Origin: Methylophaga thalassica MP
GTDB lineage: Bacteria > Pseudomonadota > Gammaproteobacteria > Nitrosococcales > Methylophagaceae
DNA: 64,000 nucleotides
Direction: 5' to 3'
Assembly (NCBI RefSeq): GCF_000214595.1
Contig: NZ_AFIG01000003.1
Span: forward strand, 558,001-622,000
The translations under genes were made by a program, and so were the position numbers. Positions 37,839 to 47,759 of the stretch are shown one piece after another. The number at the start of each line of letters is the position of its first letter. Position 1 is the first letter of the stretch. The notes beneath the pieces are model-generated. The model was not told where the DNA came from, did no database searches, and was given only the letters and a program-made list of their open reading frames with translations.

Positions 37839-39177
37839 TTTTTGCTTCACCCTTTAATGGAATCAACACCCGGACCTGTAAACCACGTCCTTCTTCCGTA
37901 TCAAACGCTATACGACCACCGAGTGCTGACACCCTTTCTCGCATACCAATTAAACCAAAACCTTTGACCAGATTAGCATCCAGCCCCTTACCATCATCCG
38001 TTACAGCCACTTTGATGGTCTCTGTTTCCCGGCGTACTTCAACTTTGACATGACTGGCATGGGCATGGCGTACACAGTTGGTCGTACATTCCTGAACCAG
38101 ACGGTAAATCGTTACCTGTAGCGTATCAGGCAGTGATTCAAATTCACCGACAAAGTCCCACTCCCAGTCAATTTCCGGCTGACGCTCACGCCAGTTGTGC
38201 AACATATCTCTTAATGCTTCTGTTAAACCTAAATCATCCAGCGTCATCGGACGCAGTCGGCTTAACATTTTCCTGACTAAAGATTGAATATGATTAGTAA
38301 TCGTTTTTACAGAGCCTACTTTTTCTTCGATCTCGATCAGATGATTTTCGCCAGCAATTCGCTCAATTTCACCTAAATCAACGCGAATCCCGAATAAACA
38401 TGGCGCTAACTCATCATGAAGTTCTCTTGCCAAATCGCGCTGTTGAGATTCCTGTAAGCTGAGCATATTACCGGCAAGTGCATGATTTTCTGCCATGGTT
38501 TTTTCTAACACGCTGGCCATATGATTAAAGCGGATCTGAATGGGATTCAACTCTTTTACAGCAGAAGTATCCACTCGTGCTGTAAAGTCGCCTTGTTCAA
38601 GATGCCCCAGCGCATCTGACAGTTGTGATAACGGCCTTAAACCTTGACGTAAAGCCAGATAAATTAAACTCAAAATCAGTAATAAGAAGAACACACCCAG
38701 CCAAAATAAGGTTTGGATATCCTGCCAGACTTCGGTGACTTCATCACTGGGATCAGCCTCTACCACCAGATAACCATAAGATTTACTGCCTTTGGTAATT
38801 AATCGTCGGAAAGCGACGGCTTCAGGCTCCATCATTCGAATAAACCAGTCCGGTGCATCGGGTTTATTAAAAAAGCCGGTTTGATCTTCCTGTCCAATCA
38901 ACGGTTCGCCATGCATATCTTCAAACCAGGCACGAATATGACGGGTATGTCTGACACTATCGACAATCAGCGTCAATCGCTCACTCAGATCATTAGAAAA
39001 ACGTAATGTCGGGAGCGCATTTACCAGCAAACCTTTAGCCAGCTGCGTACTGGAGGCCATTTCCTGGGCAAGCGCTAATCTGGCGTTTTGCACCATAAAA
39101 TAACCGGCAGCAGCGAAGTTAATCAGCAAAATAATGCTGACTATTATTAGTAATCGTAGTTTTAAACTCATGATCAT
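37732..39177 (-). CDS. NarX/DegS-type sensor histidine kinase
   Basis: A 481-residue membrane kinase: helix about 7-30, periplasmic sensor about 31-158, second helix about 159-177, HAMP linker, HisKA_3 domain with phospho-acceptor His254 (LARELHDELAP), and an HATPase domain (DDGKGL, GFGLIGMRERV). The ATPase domain ends at VRVLIPLKG, yet the frame continues for about 37 more residues (Ser-rich tail), overlapping the response-regulator gene in another frame. Family resemblance to the kinase at 59700-61055 suggests related signals. Confidence 0.9.
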   Translation of the reverse strand: MIMSLKLRLLIIVSIILLINFAAAGYFMVQNARLALAQEMASSTQLAKGLLVNALPTLRFSNDLSERLTLIVDSVRHTRHIRAWFEDMHGEPLIGQEDQTGFFNKPDAPDWFIRMMEPEAVAFRRLITKGSKSYGYLVVEADPSDEVTEVWQDIQTLFWLGVFFLLLILSLIYLALRQGLRPLSQLSDALGHLEQGDFTARVDTSAVKELNPIQIRFNHMASVLEKTMAENHALAGNMLSLQESQQRDLARELHDELAPCLFGIRVDLGEIERIAGENHLIEIEEKVGSVKTITNHIQSLVRKMLSRLRPMTLDDLGLTEALRDMLHNWRERQPEIDWEWDFVGEFESLPDTLQVTIYRLVQECTTNCVRHAHASHVKVEVRRETETIKVAVTDDGKGLDANLVKGFGLIGMRERVSALGGRIAFDTEEGRGLQVRVLIPLKGEAKNETGINNFGSGRSSDSQSRLPSTDSTNSLGYSSRS

Positions 39178-39243
39178 CAGTACAATAGATGAGATAAGTT
39201 TAGAATTATCGCACAGTTACAACGGAGACGATTAGGAAACAGC

Positions 39244-40524
39244 ATGCAAAATAATCACGACTTGTTCCAACAGGCCCAAAAACATATTCCAGGTGGCGTC
39301 AACTCGCCCGTCCGCGCATTTAAAGGTGTGGGTGGGGATCCCGTATTTTTCCGCGAAGGAAAAGGCGCATGGCTGACAGATGCGACAGGGAAAAAATATG
39401 TGGACTATATTGGTTCCTGGGGGCCGATGATTGTCGGTCATGCACACCAGGAAGTGATTGATGCTGTCAAAGAGGCGGTTAATCATGGTTTAGGTTTTGG
39501 TGCACCGACAGAAATTGAAACAACCATGGCCGACTTAGTCTGTGAACTTGTTCCATCAATGGAGTTAGTTCGTATGGTGAGTTCTGGGACTGAAGCCACG
39601 ATGAGCGCCATTCGTTTAGCACGTGGTTACACCGGTCGTGACAAAATCGTCAAATTTGAAGGTTGTTATCACGGCCATGCCGATTCATTATTAGTGAAAG
39701 CAGGCTCAGGGGCTTTAACCCTAGGTGTGCCCTCTTCTGCAGGTGTGCCAGCCTCATTAGCAGAACACACACTGACATTACGTTATAACGACTTAGAGTC
39801 CGTCAAAGCCTGTTTCAAAGAAGCCGGTGATCAGATTGCCTGCATAATTATTGAACCTGTTGCCGGTAATATGAACTGTATTCCACCTGTTCCCGGATTT
39901 CTGCAAGGGCTTAGAGAAATCTGCGATGAATATGGTGCAGTACTGATTTTTGATGAAGTGATGACCGGATTCCGTGTTGCACTGGGTGGGGCGCAAGCGC
40001 ATTACAATATCACCCCGGACTTAACGACCTTTGGCAAGATCATTGGTGGTGGTCTGCCAGTAGGTGCATTTGGTGGCAAACGTGAAGTGATGGAGCATAT
40101 CGCACCGCTTGGCCCCGTTTACCAGGCGGGCACTTTATCAGGTAACCCTATCGCCATGGCCGCGGGACTGACAACCTTAAAACTGATTCAGGCGTCTGGA
40201 TTTCACGATGCATTAACAAAAACCACCGAAACATTAGTCTCAGGTTTACAGGAACTGGCTGATAAAGCGGGTATTCCAATGACAACGAACCAGGTTGGCG
40301 GTATGTTTGGTTTATTCTTTACCGAAGACAGCCAAGTGAACTACTACGAGCAAGTAGTGGCTTGTGATCAGGAGCGCTTCAAACACTTCTTCCACCTAAT
40401 GTTAAATAATGGCGTGTATCTGGCGCCCTCAGCATTTGAAGCCGGTTTTGTCTCTGCTGCCCATGGCGAACAAGAAATCGAGCATACCTTATCAGCAGCA
40501 AAAGCCGCTTTCACTGCTTTATAA
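39244..40524 (+). CDS. hemL: glutamate-1-semialdehyde 2,1-aminomutase
   Basis: Makes 5-aminolevulinate for haem, sirohaem and cobamides. 426 residues, complete: the start [20 protein letters not shown], the [15 protein letters not shown] segment and the PLP lysine in [18 protein letters not shown] are present. Single gene, divergent from the two-component pair. Confidence 0.98.
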   Translation: MQNNHDLFQQAQKHIPGGVNSPVRAFKGVGGDPVFFREGKGAWLTDATGKKYVDYIGSWGPMIVGHAHQEVIDAVKEAVNHGLGFGAPTEIETTMADLVCELVPSMELVRMVSSGTEATMSAIRLARGYTGRDKIVKFEGCYHGHADSLLVKAGSGALTLGVPSSAGVPASLAEHTLTLRYNDLESVKACFKEAGDQIACIIIEPVAGNMNCIPPVPGFLQGLREICDEYGAVLIFDEVMTGFRVALGGAQAHYNITPDLTTFGKIIGGGLPVGAFGGKREVMEHIAPLGPVYQAGTLSGNPIAMAAGLTTLKLIQASGFHDALTKTTETLVSGLQELADKAGIPMTTNQVGGMFGLFFTEDSQVNYYEQVVACDQERFKHFFHLMLNNGVYLAPSAFEAGFVSAAHGEQEIEHTLSAAKAAFTAL

Positions 40525-40537
40525 ATCCCCATTACCG

Positions 40538-40578
40538 GTACAAAGCCATACATGCTCAGCAGATGTATGGCTTTGTAC
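40538..40578. terminator. 16-bp perfect inverted repeat after hemL
   Basis: GTACAAAGCCATACAT, a 9-base loop, and the exact complement. It starts 14 bases after the hemL stop. There is no T-tract after it, so it may be a processing or stability hairpin, or a weak terminator, rather than a classic Rho-independent one. Confidence 0.6.
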
Positions 40579-40629
40579 GTTAAGATGGTATACATCCCAT
40601 CTATACAAATCTAAGATATTGAATTAACT

Positions 40630-42078
40630 ATGAATACGCTTTACTGGCATGACTATGAAACTTCTGGCACGGATCCCCGTTATGACAGACCTTTGCAATT
40701 TGCCGGTATTCGTACAGACGAAGATCTTAATATCATCGGCGAGCCGCTGATGATTTATTGCAAACCCGCCAATGACTTTTTGCCCCATCCTCAAGCCGCT
40801 TTAATCACCGGTATTACCCCACAAAAAGCTCAGCAGGAAGGTTTAACAGAAGCCGAGTTCATTGCACGTATTCATGCCGAACTCGCAGAACCCGGCACAT
40901 GTGGCGTTGGTTATAACAGCTTGCGCTTTGATGATGAGTTCACACGCTTTAGTTTGTTCCGTAATTTTTATGATGCCTATGCCCGTGAATGGCAAAACGG
41001 TAATTCCCGTTGGGACATTATCGATATGGTCAGACTCACCCGGGCTTTACGACCAAAAGGCATCAACTGGCCGGATCATGATGATGGCAAACCCAGTTTC
41101 CGCCTGGAACATTTAACAGCCGCAAACAATATCGAACAAATCGGTGCTCATGATGCCTTAGTCGACGTTTATGCAACGATAGAAATTGCCAAGCTCATCA
41201 AAAATGCCCAACCCAAATTGTTTGATTACGTTTATCAGAATCGTCGCAAAAACCATATTGCGCCGCTGCTCAACATCCATGACAGAACCCCGGTCATTCA
41301 TGTATCGAGAATGTATCCGAGTGAATATTGTGGCACTGCACTGGTTGTGCCCTTAGCGAAAGATCCGACTAATCCTAATGGGGTTATTGTCTACGACTGT
41401 CGTTATGATCCTATCGATCTGATTGAGCTTGATGCAGAGACATTACAGCAACGTTTATTTACCCCCTCAGCGGATCTGGCTGAAGGTATTCAACGACCGG
41501 CCCTCAAAACCATTCATATCAATAAATGCCCGGTGGTTGTGCCGGCAGCGACATTAAACGACGATGCAGCAAAACGCTTAGATATTGATCGTGCCCAGCA
41601 TCAACGTCACCTGGACATGTTGAATGCGGCAGGTGATTTAAGCGAAAAGCTGTCACAGATTTTTACACCTAAGCCTTTTGATCCGGTGGCTGATCCTGAT
41701 GCCAGTCTCTACAGCGGTGGTTTTTTCAGTGACAATGACAAACGCAAAATGGAGCTGATTCGTTCAGCTGAGCCGGATATGTTAAAAACACTGTCAATCC
41801 CTTTTGAAGACTCGCGTCTGGCCGAGATGTTATTCCGTTATCGTGCCCGTAACTGGCCTGGGTCCTTAACTGAAGATGAACAAGATCAATGGTTGCAATA
41901 CCGTCAACAACGACTGGCAGATGAGACACCAGACGCTATTCTTAACTTCTCACGGTTTTATTCAGCGCTTGCTGAAGCGAAACAACAAGACTTGCCTGAA
42001 CAAAAACAAAAAGTCCTGGCTGATCTCACTCACTACGCCAGCCAATTAGCGGCTGAACTTGGTTACCAAGCGAACTAA
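40630..42078 (+). CDS. sbcB: exodeoxyribonuclease I
   Basis: 3'-5' single-strand DNA exonuclease used in recombination and mismatch repair, 482 residues. The DEDD exonuclease motifs are seen: WHDYETSGTDP (Asp, Glu) at the start, YNSLRFDDEFTR, and GAHDALVDVYATI. The C-terminal domains of ExoI follow (NWPGSLTEDEQDQW). Two bases separate it from the next gene. Confidence 0.97.
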   Translation: MNTLYWHDYETSGTDPRYDRPLQFAGIRTDEDLNIIGEPLMIYCKPANDFLPHPQAALITGITPQKAQQEGLTEAEFIARIHAELAEPGTCGVGYNSLRFDDEFTRFSLFRNFYDAYAREWQNGNSRWDIIDMVRLTRALRPKGINWPDHDDGKPSFRLEHLTAANNIEQIGAHDALVDVYATIEIAKLIKNAQPKLFDYVYQNRRKNHIAPLLNIHDRTPVIHVSRMYPSEYCGTALVVPLAKDPTNPNGVIVYDCRYDPIDLIELDAETLQQRLFTPSADLAEGIQRPALKTIHINKCPVVVPAATLNDDAAKRLDIDRAQHQRHLDMLNAAGDLSEKLSQIFTPKPFDPVADPDASLYSGGFFSDNDKRKMELIRSAEPDMLKTLSIPFEDSRLAEMLFRYRARNWPGSLTEDEQDQWLQYRQQRLADETPDAILNFSRFYSALAEAKQQDLPEQKQKVLADLTHYASQLAAELGYQAN

Positions 42079-42079
42079 T

Positions 42080-43591
42080 ATGGCTCAGCAAGTCGACATT
42101 CTGCTTACCACCCTCAATGCGCGTTATATGCATTCAGCATTTGGGCTGCGTTATCTTCTCGCCAATATGGAAGAACTGGCGTTCAAAACTAAAATGCTCG
42201 AGTTCACCATTCAGGAACAGACACTGAATATCGCCGAACAGCTATTGCAGTATCAACCTAAAATTATCGGATTTAGTGTCTATATCTGGAATATTCGTGA
42301 AATCAGCGACATTGTCACCGTCATTAAACAAATCTCACCCGACACCGTTATCGTGCTTGGTGGGCCTGAAGTCGGCCATTACCCGGATGTACCGGATATC
42401 TGTGCATTAGCTGATTTTGTGATCAGTGGTCCGGGTGAAAAAAGCTTTCGTGAGCTGTGCAGCCAAATTTTAGACAAGGCACGGCCTGAAACAAAATATA
42501 TTGATGGTATCGCTACTGATTTAGCTGAATTACAACTGCCCTACCACCTCTACAATGAAGAAGATATTCGTAACCGGCTGATTTATGTCGAAGCGTCTCG
42601 TGGTTGCCCGTTTAAGTGCGAATTCTGTTTATCGGCATTAGATAAAACAGCTACCGCCTTCCCGCTGGAATCATTCCTGGCTGAAATGGACGCATTGTGG
42701 CAACGCGGTGTTCGGAACTTTAAATTTATAGATCGCACTTTCAACCTGAAAGTCTCCACCAGTATTCGTATTCTGGAATTTTTCCTTGAACGAATGACGG
42801 ATGACTTATATCTGCACTTTGAGGTTGTGCCTGATAATCTGCCTGATAAATTGAAAGAGGCGCTGAAACGTTTCCCACCCAATAGTCTGCAATTTGAAAT
42901 TGGTATTCAGACTTTTGACAGCGATATTCAAACTCTTATCAGCCGTAAACAAAACAATGATAAAACCCGAGAGAATATTCGCTGGTTGAGGCAACATACC
43001 GGTGCTCACTTACACACCGATCTGATTTTTGGTCTGCCCTCTGACTCGCTGGATAATTTTGCTGAGAGTTTTAATCAATTGGTCGCTCTGAACCCACATG
43101 AAATTCAGCTAGGCATTCTGAAACGGCTGCGTGGTGCGCCACTTAATCGTCATAATGAAAACTTCGCTTTAAACTATAATCCACAAGCGCCGTATAATAT
43201 TTTATCGACCAGCAGCGTCGATTTTATGACGATGCAACGGGTAAATCGCTTTGCACGATTCTGGGATATGATTGGCAATTCCGGCCGCTTTATTAATACG
43301 CTGCCACTTATTCTGGGCGATGATGCATTTGCTCGTTTCATGCTGCTCTCTGATCGACTTTTTGACATTAGCGGTAGTACCTGGAAAATCGCACTCAAAC
43401 GATTATTTGAACTGCTGTTTGTTGTATTGACTGAAGATTTAGCCATTGATCAACAGACAGTCAAAGATCATCTAAAGCTTGATTACGCTCGAGCGGGTGT
43501 GAAAGGTATTCCAGACTACGAAAATTTACCCAGCTTGAATAAACCGGCAAAAGCAGGGGTAGCCAATAAACGTCAGCGTTATCATGGCTAA
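42080..43591 (+). CDS. B12-binding-domain radical SAM protein (DUF4080)
   Basis: A 503-residue protein with an N-terminal cobalamin-binding-like domain (IIGFSVYIWNIREI, VLGGPEVGHYPD) and a radical SAM domain carrying CxxxCxxC in RGCPFKCEFC near residue 180, then a DUF4080 C-terminus. The start is the ATG just after the sbcB stop. Members of this group are uncharacterised; a methyl transfer or rearrangement is possible but unproven. Confidence 0.88.
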   Translation: MAQQVDILLTTLNARYMHSAFGLRYLLANMEELAFKTKMLEFTIQEQTLNIAEQLLQYQPKIIGFSVYIWNIREISDIVTVIKQISPDTVIVLGGPEVGHYPDVPDICALADFVISGPGEKSFRELCSQILDKARPETKYIDGIATDLAELQLPYHLYNEEDIRNRLIYVEASRGCPFKCEFCLSALDKTATAFPLESFLAEMDALWQRGVRNFKFIDRTFNLKVSTSIRILEFFLERMTDDLYLHFEVVPDNLPDKLKEALKRFPPNSLQFEIGIQTFDSDIQTLISRKQNNDKTRENIRWLRQHTGAHLHTDLIFGLPSDSLDNFAESFNQLVALNPHEIQLGILKRLRGAPLNRHNENFALNYNPQAPYNILSTSSVDFMTMQRVNRFARFWDMIGNSGRFINTLPLILGDDAFARFMLLSDRLFDISGSTWKIALKRLFELLFVVLTEDLAIDQQTVKDHLKLDYARAGVKGIPDYENLPSLNKPAKAGVANKRQRYHG

Positions 43592-43659
43592 AATTAACTC
43601 AACCATGATGCTTGTAGAACGATCAATTAATTAATTCATGTACTCATGAGAGACAAGCT

Positions 43660-43875
43660 ATGACCAGACAATCTAACTCATCTCAACAAGTCATTCCCAG
43701 CCCTTGTCTGCGAAAATGTTGTCTGGATGAAAAAGATGTCTGTTTAGGCTGCTATCGCCGGCTTGATGAAATCACTGGCTGGTCTGCAATGGATGACACG
43801 GCAAAATTACAAACCCTAGAACGTTGCCAGCAACGCAGGCAGCTACGTTTAGCTCAAAAAAGAAAAACTAAATAA
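43660..43875 (+). CDS. DUF1289 small cysteine protein
   Basis: A 71-residue protein with the DUF1289 pattern PCLRKCCLDEKDVCLGCYRRLDEI (four or five clustered cysteines, probably metal-binding) followed by WSAMDD. Function unknown. It converges on, and overlaps by eight bases, the isochorismatase-like gene. Confidence 0.85.
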   Translation: MTRQSNSSQQVIPSPCLRKCCLDEKDVCLGCYRRLDEITGWSAMDDTAKLQTLERCQQRRQLRLAQKRKTK

Positions 43876-44434
43876 TCAGTTTTGAGATGGTTTTAAACTT
43901 TGGGTGGCGGGCATCAGCAAGGCATTCAAATAACAATGACTCGATATTGGTAATCACTGCTCCGGCATCGCGAAGTCTGTTTAAAGCACTCTGATAGTGC
44001 TTGTTATCACGTGAGCATACCGCTTCTTCTATCACAAACACTTCAAACCCTTGCTTAAGCAGATCTAAGGCCGTCTGTAATATACAGATATGTGTTTCCA
44101 TCCCGCATAGAAATACTTGCTGATATTCCGATTGCTTGAGCACAGCAGCAATATCATCAACCTGCCAGGCGGAAAACTGTGTTTTCTCAAAAATGGGCGT
44201 ATTAGCCGGTAAGATGTCCTTTAAGGCAGCCACTGTATGACCCAAGCCTTTCGGATATTGCTCTGTGACTAAGACTGGTAAAGCAAGAACATCGGCTGCA
44301 GCGAGTAAGGTCTGCACCGATGTTTGGATCATCTCTTGCTGCTGTTGCGGCATGGCTGACAGAAGTCGATCTTGTATATCGACCACTATCAGCACACCCT
44401 TTTCAGCATTCGCTATGGATAAAGCCTGACTCAC
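43868..44434 (-). CDS. isochorismatase-family cysteine hydrolase
   Basis: A 188-residue hydrolase with Asp in VVDIQDRL, Lys in EKTQFSAW and the nucleophilic Cys in LCGMETHICILQTAL, the Asp-Lys-Cys triad of the family. Related to YcaC-like proteins; substrate unknown. It starts at the end of tolC with no gap, so it is read with the PIMT-rhodanese-tolC genes. Confidence 0.88.
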   Translation of the reverse strand: MSQALSIANAEKGVLIVVDIQDRLLSAMPQQQQEMIQTSVQTLLAAADVLALPVLVTEQYPKGLGHTVAALKDILPANTPIFEKTQFSAWQVDDIAAVLKQSEYQQVFLCGMETHICILQTALDLLKQGFEVFVIEEAVCSRDNKHYQSALNRLRDAGAVITNIESLLFECLADARHPKFKTISKLII

Positions 44435-45757
44435 TTAAGAAGTGCCTTTACCCAGCCAGTTATTAATATCAACCAAATCATTCACACTCAAAATACCGGC
44501 GGCTTGTTTCAAGCGCAATGTATCCAGAATGTAATCATAACGAGAACGTGCGTAGTCACGCTTTGCACTAAACAGATTACGGCGCGCATTCAGCACATCA
44601 ACCGTTGTCCGTGTTCCTACATCGTAACCTGCTTCTGTCGACTCTAATGCTTTTTGATTTGAAACCACCGCTTGTTTAAGTGCTTTAACACGGCTGATGC
44701 CTGACATCACGCCGTTATATGACTCACGTGTTTGTCGAGTAACGGCACGACGTTGTTGTTCTTCAACCTGCATGGTTTCGTCTAGACGATGTCCCGCTTC
44801 GCGTGTTCTGGATGATACAGCGCCACCTGAATAGATTGGCAGATTGAACTCCAGCCCCACACTTTCATTGGTCGCATTACTTCGACCATATATACCGTCG
44901 CTGTCAGAGTTGTAATTCTTCTGAGCTACGATACCTAAAGATGGATAGTGGCCGCTGCGTTGTAATTCAATTGTCTGTTTTGCGGCTTCAACATTGATAT
45001 TCGCCAGTAACAAAGACGGGTTCTGAGAAATAGCGGTTTCACTCCAGGCATCGATGCTGTCCGGTTCGGGTTTTACCAGCGGTGACTCACCATAAAGCCC
45101 GACCAGATCATCAATGTACTTGCCAGCCGTTTCACGCAATTGTTCCTGCGCATTAGCAAGGTCATTTTGAGCCTGTATCACTCTAGCATTAGCCAAATCA
45201 TAAGCTGCTTGTGACTCAGTAATATCAGTAATTGTCGCCATACCAACGTCAAACCGTTGTTGCATTTGCTCTAGCTGCTTGGCAATAGCCTCTCGTTCTG
45301 CCAGAGCAAAGGTCAGATCATCCTGTGCTCCTAATACACCAAAATAACGCTCTGCAACTCGTAATGTCAGGGATTGTTCAGCGACGCTATAGCTGGCATC
45401 AGCCCCTTTCATGGCAATTTCAGCTTGGGTTTTCTGTACAAAGTTTTCCCGTTTATACACAGACTGGGTCAGACTCAATGTGTAGCCATGACTGGTGTAG
45501 TCCGTGTTACCGGTAAAATTACGTGATGATGAATCCAGCCAGGTTTTTGTCTCATTTGCTGATAGCCCAATCTGCGGCAGAAAATTCGCTATCGCCTGAT
45601 CATCTAGTTCACCGACCGCCTGACGAGATGCGGCTTCAGCTAAAAGCTGTGGATCGCTGTTAAGAGATAATTTGTATACATCTAATAAATCTTCAGCCCA
45701 AATTGAGCTGGAAAATAATGCCGAAGCAATCAATGCGCCTAACGCAATTTTTTTCAT
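44435..45757 (-). CDS. tolC: TolC family outer-membrane channel
   Basis: A 440-residue outer-membrane efflux/secretion duct with a signal peptide (SSIWAEDLL) and the duplicated TolC helical repeat (RVIQAQNDLANAQEQLRE; DVLNARRNLFSAKRDYARSRYDYI). It would pair with inner-membrane exporters such as type I or RND systems. Position after PIMT and rhodanese genes is common in gammaproteobacteria. Confidence 0.94.
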   Translation of the reverse strand: MKKIALGALIASALFSSSIWAEDLLDVYKLSLNSDPQLLAEAASRQAVGELDDQAIANFLPQIGLSANETKTWLDSSSRNFTGNTDYTSHGYTLSLTQSVYKRENFVQKTQAEIAMKGADASYSVAEQSLTLRVAERYFGVLGAQDDLTFALAEREAIAKQLEQMQQRFDVGMATITDITESQAAYDLANARVIQAQNDLANAQEQLRETAGKYIDDLVGLYGESPLVKPEPDSIDAWSETAISQNPSLLLANINVEAAKQTIELQRSGHYPSLGIVAQKNYNSDSDGIYGRSNATNESVGLEFNLPIYSGGAVSSRTREAGHRLDETMQVEEQQRRAVTRQTRESYNGVMSGISRVKALKQAVVSNQKALESTEAGYDVGTRTTVDVLNARRNLFSAKRDYARSRYDYILDTLRLKQAAGILSVNDLVDINNWLGKGTS

Positions 45758-45797
45758 TTTCCTTCCTTAGGAGTCATTCAGATGATGATATTCAGTA

Positions 45798-46121
45798 CTA
45801 ATATGTCGACATCGTGGTATCGACATCAATAGCCCAGCTATTCATACCACCCTCAAGGTTAATCACATCATTAAAGCCAACATGCTCAAGAAACTGGCCG
45901 ACTTGGGCACTTCGTTTACCGCTACGACAAATAATCGCAACCGTTTTATTTTGGTAAGGACCTAGCTCTTCCAAACGAGCGGGAATTTCGTTCATAGGAA
46001 TATGTATTGCCCCTTCAATCATGCCATGAATCAGTTCATGACTTTCCCGAACATCAATCATGACTGGTGGAGCTTCACTTAGTAATAAAGTGCTAAATTC
46101 AGTGGCGGTCATTTCTTTCAT
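45798..46121 (-). CDS. rhodanese-domain protein
   Basis: A 107-residue single-domain rhodanese (GlpE-like) with the active-site Cys in IICRSGKRSAQ. It probably transfers sulfur to a thiol acceptor. Lies between the PIMT-family gene (15-base gap) and tolC. Confidence 0.9.
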   Translation of the reverse strand: MKEMTATEFSTLLLSEAPPVMIDVRESHELIHGMIEGAIHIPMNEIPARLEELGPYQNKTVAIICRSGKRSAQVGQFLEHVGFNDVINLEGGMNSWAIDVDTTMSTY

Positions 46122-46136
46122 GTTTTCTACTCTGGT

Positions 46137-46793
46137 TTAGAATTCAAATTGTTGGCTTGGTTCACCATGAATCATATACGGAATAACGGTCTCAAATAAA
46201 AATTGTGGCTGCCATTCTCTTTCACTCACTCTTGTGATTAGTTGAACCGACATCGCAGGTGCTGTACCTGTTACTATCAATAATTTGCCACCCACTTTCA
46301 GACTTTGTAAATAGTCATCAGGAACCTGGGCACAGGCAGCAGTGATAACGATCGTGTCAATTCGTTCAACCAACGGCCATCCCTGACTGGCATCCCCCAC
46401 CGTTAACGTGACATTTCTGATATCTGCTTCAGCTAAGCGTTTAGCTGCTAACTCAGATAAATCAGCATAATATTCAACGGAAATAACGTGATTCGAGAGT
46501 TTAGCCAATAACGCGGTGAAATAGCCTGAGCCGGTTCCGATTTCCAGCACATTTGTTTCTGGTGTTAAATCAAGTGCCTGTAAAAAGCGACCTTCCTGGA
46601 TGGGCGTTAACATGGTTTGCCCATGAGCTATGGCTAGCATCGTATCGGCATACGCCATGCTCACTGAATCTTCATCGACAAAGTCTGCTCTGGCGATATC
46701 CGTCATCACGGCTAAAACAGTGTCATTCAGAACATCGCTTGGACGCACCTGTTGAATGACCATATTGGTATGAGCATGATTTAGCAAAGACAC
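46137..46793 (-). CDS. PIMT-family methyltransferase, second copy
   Basis: A 218-residue protein related to Pcm: AIAHGQTMLTPIQEGRFLQAL in the substrate loop and the SAM motif VLEIGTGSGYFTALL. More divergent than the surE-linked pcm. This PIMT-rhodanese-tolC grouping is recurrent in proteobacteria; whether it repairs isoaspartate is not certain. Confidence 0.88.
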   Translation of the reverse strand: MSLLNHAHTNMVIQQVRPSDVLNDTVLAVMTDIARADFVDEDSVSMAYADTMLAIAHGQTMLTPIQEGRFLQALDLTPETNVLEIGTGSGYFTALLAKLSNHVISVEYYADLSELAAKRLAEADIRNVTLTVGDASQGWPLVERIDTIVITAACAQVPDDYLQSLKVGGKLLIVTGTAPAMSVQLITRVSEREWQPQFLFETVIPYMIHGEPSQQFEF

Positions 46794-46970
46794 ATGTTGC
46801 CCCTATTATTGAGCTATGGCAGTTAGGAGACTAAGGATAAGTGCTTTATTATATAGGTGCAACTGTAGAGAAAACAGGGGAATATTAACATATGCTAATT
46901 CAGCCTTTCACTGTCAGAGCTCAATAAGCTTAGACCTGTAAGCCACGGATTATGGCGCACTCAAGACTGC

Positions 46971-47759
46971 CTATTTCTTACCAGTAGCCCGATGAAATAA
47001 AGGTTCATGAACTGACTCACGAGAAAAACGCCAACAAGCAATGCTTATCGCAAGCACTGAAAAAACTACCAACACTGAAATATCCGTCATGATAGAAAAA
47101 TCACTATTCGCCGTCGGCACAACATGTTTCATCAAATCAACGCCATAACTAAAGGGATTGATTAATACGACATATTTCAGCATCTCGGGTAATTGATTGA
47201 CTGGATATAGCGCACCGCTCAAGAAAAACACCGGGAAGATGAAAAAGTTCATAATCACCGCAAAATTATCCAAGGTTTTAGACCAGGCAGCGATCAAACC
47301 GCCTATTGCCGCACAGCATACCGCCGTCGCTAAAGCCGGTAATAATAACCATAATGCGACTTTCACTTCGATCAAACCAATCACGGTCAAAATCACTAAT
47401 AGTAGAATAGCCTGGACCATAGCGGTAATGGCTGCCGCAATTAATTTAGCGATAACTATTAGATAATGAGGAATAGGAGCGATCAACATCATACGCATCA
47501 CACCAAACTCTTTGTCATAAACCAAAGTTAATGCTGACAATAAAGCAGCAAATAATAAGGTCATCGCCACAATACCAGGCACCAGAAAACTAAGGTAGCC
47601 GGCTTGTTGCTCTCCCTGCAACATACTACCAACGCCAGAACCTATGACTAATAACCAAATCATAGGTCTGACCATGGCACTGAGAAGTCTTGCGCGTTGA
47701 CGGAAGACTTTCGTCAGCTCTCTTACCACCACCGCCTTAACAGCAAGCATATGTGTCAT
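46971..47759 (-). CDS. ABC-2 type permease of the pqq-linked exporter
   Basis: A 262-residue inner-membrane permease with about six hydrophobic helices and the ABC-2 signature region (FPVFFLSGALYPVNQLPEML). It overlaps the ATPase gene by four bases. ABC pairs of this type are known beside PQQ-dependent alcohol dehydrogenase systems (for example in Pseudomonas putida), but the cargo is unknown; here it ends the pqq operon. Confidence 0.88.
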   Translation of the reverse strand: MTHMLAVKAVVVRELTKVFRQRARLLSAMVRPMIWLLVIGSGVGSMLQGEQQAGYLSFLVPGIVAMTLLFAALLSALTLVYDKEFGVMRMMLIAPIPHYLIVIAKLIAAAITAMVQAILLLVILTVIGLIEVKVALWLLLPALATAVCCAAIGGLIAAWSKTLDNFAVIMNFFIFPVFFLSGALYPVNQLPEMLKYVVLINPFSYGVDLMKHVVPTANSDFSIMTDISVLVVFSVLAISIACWRFSRESVHEPLFHRATGKK

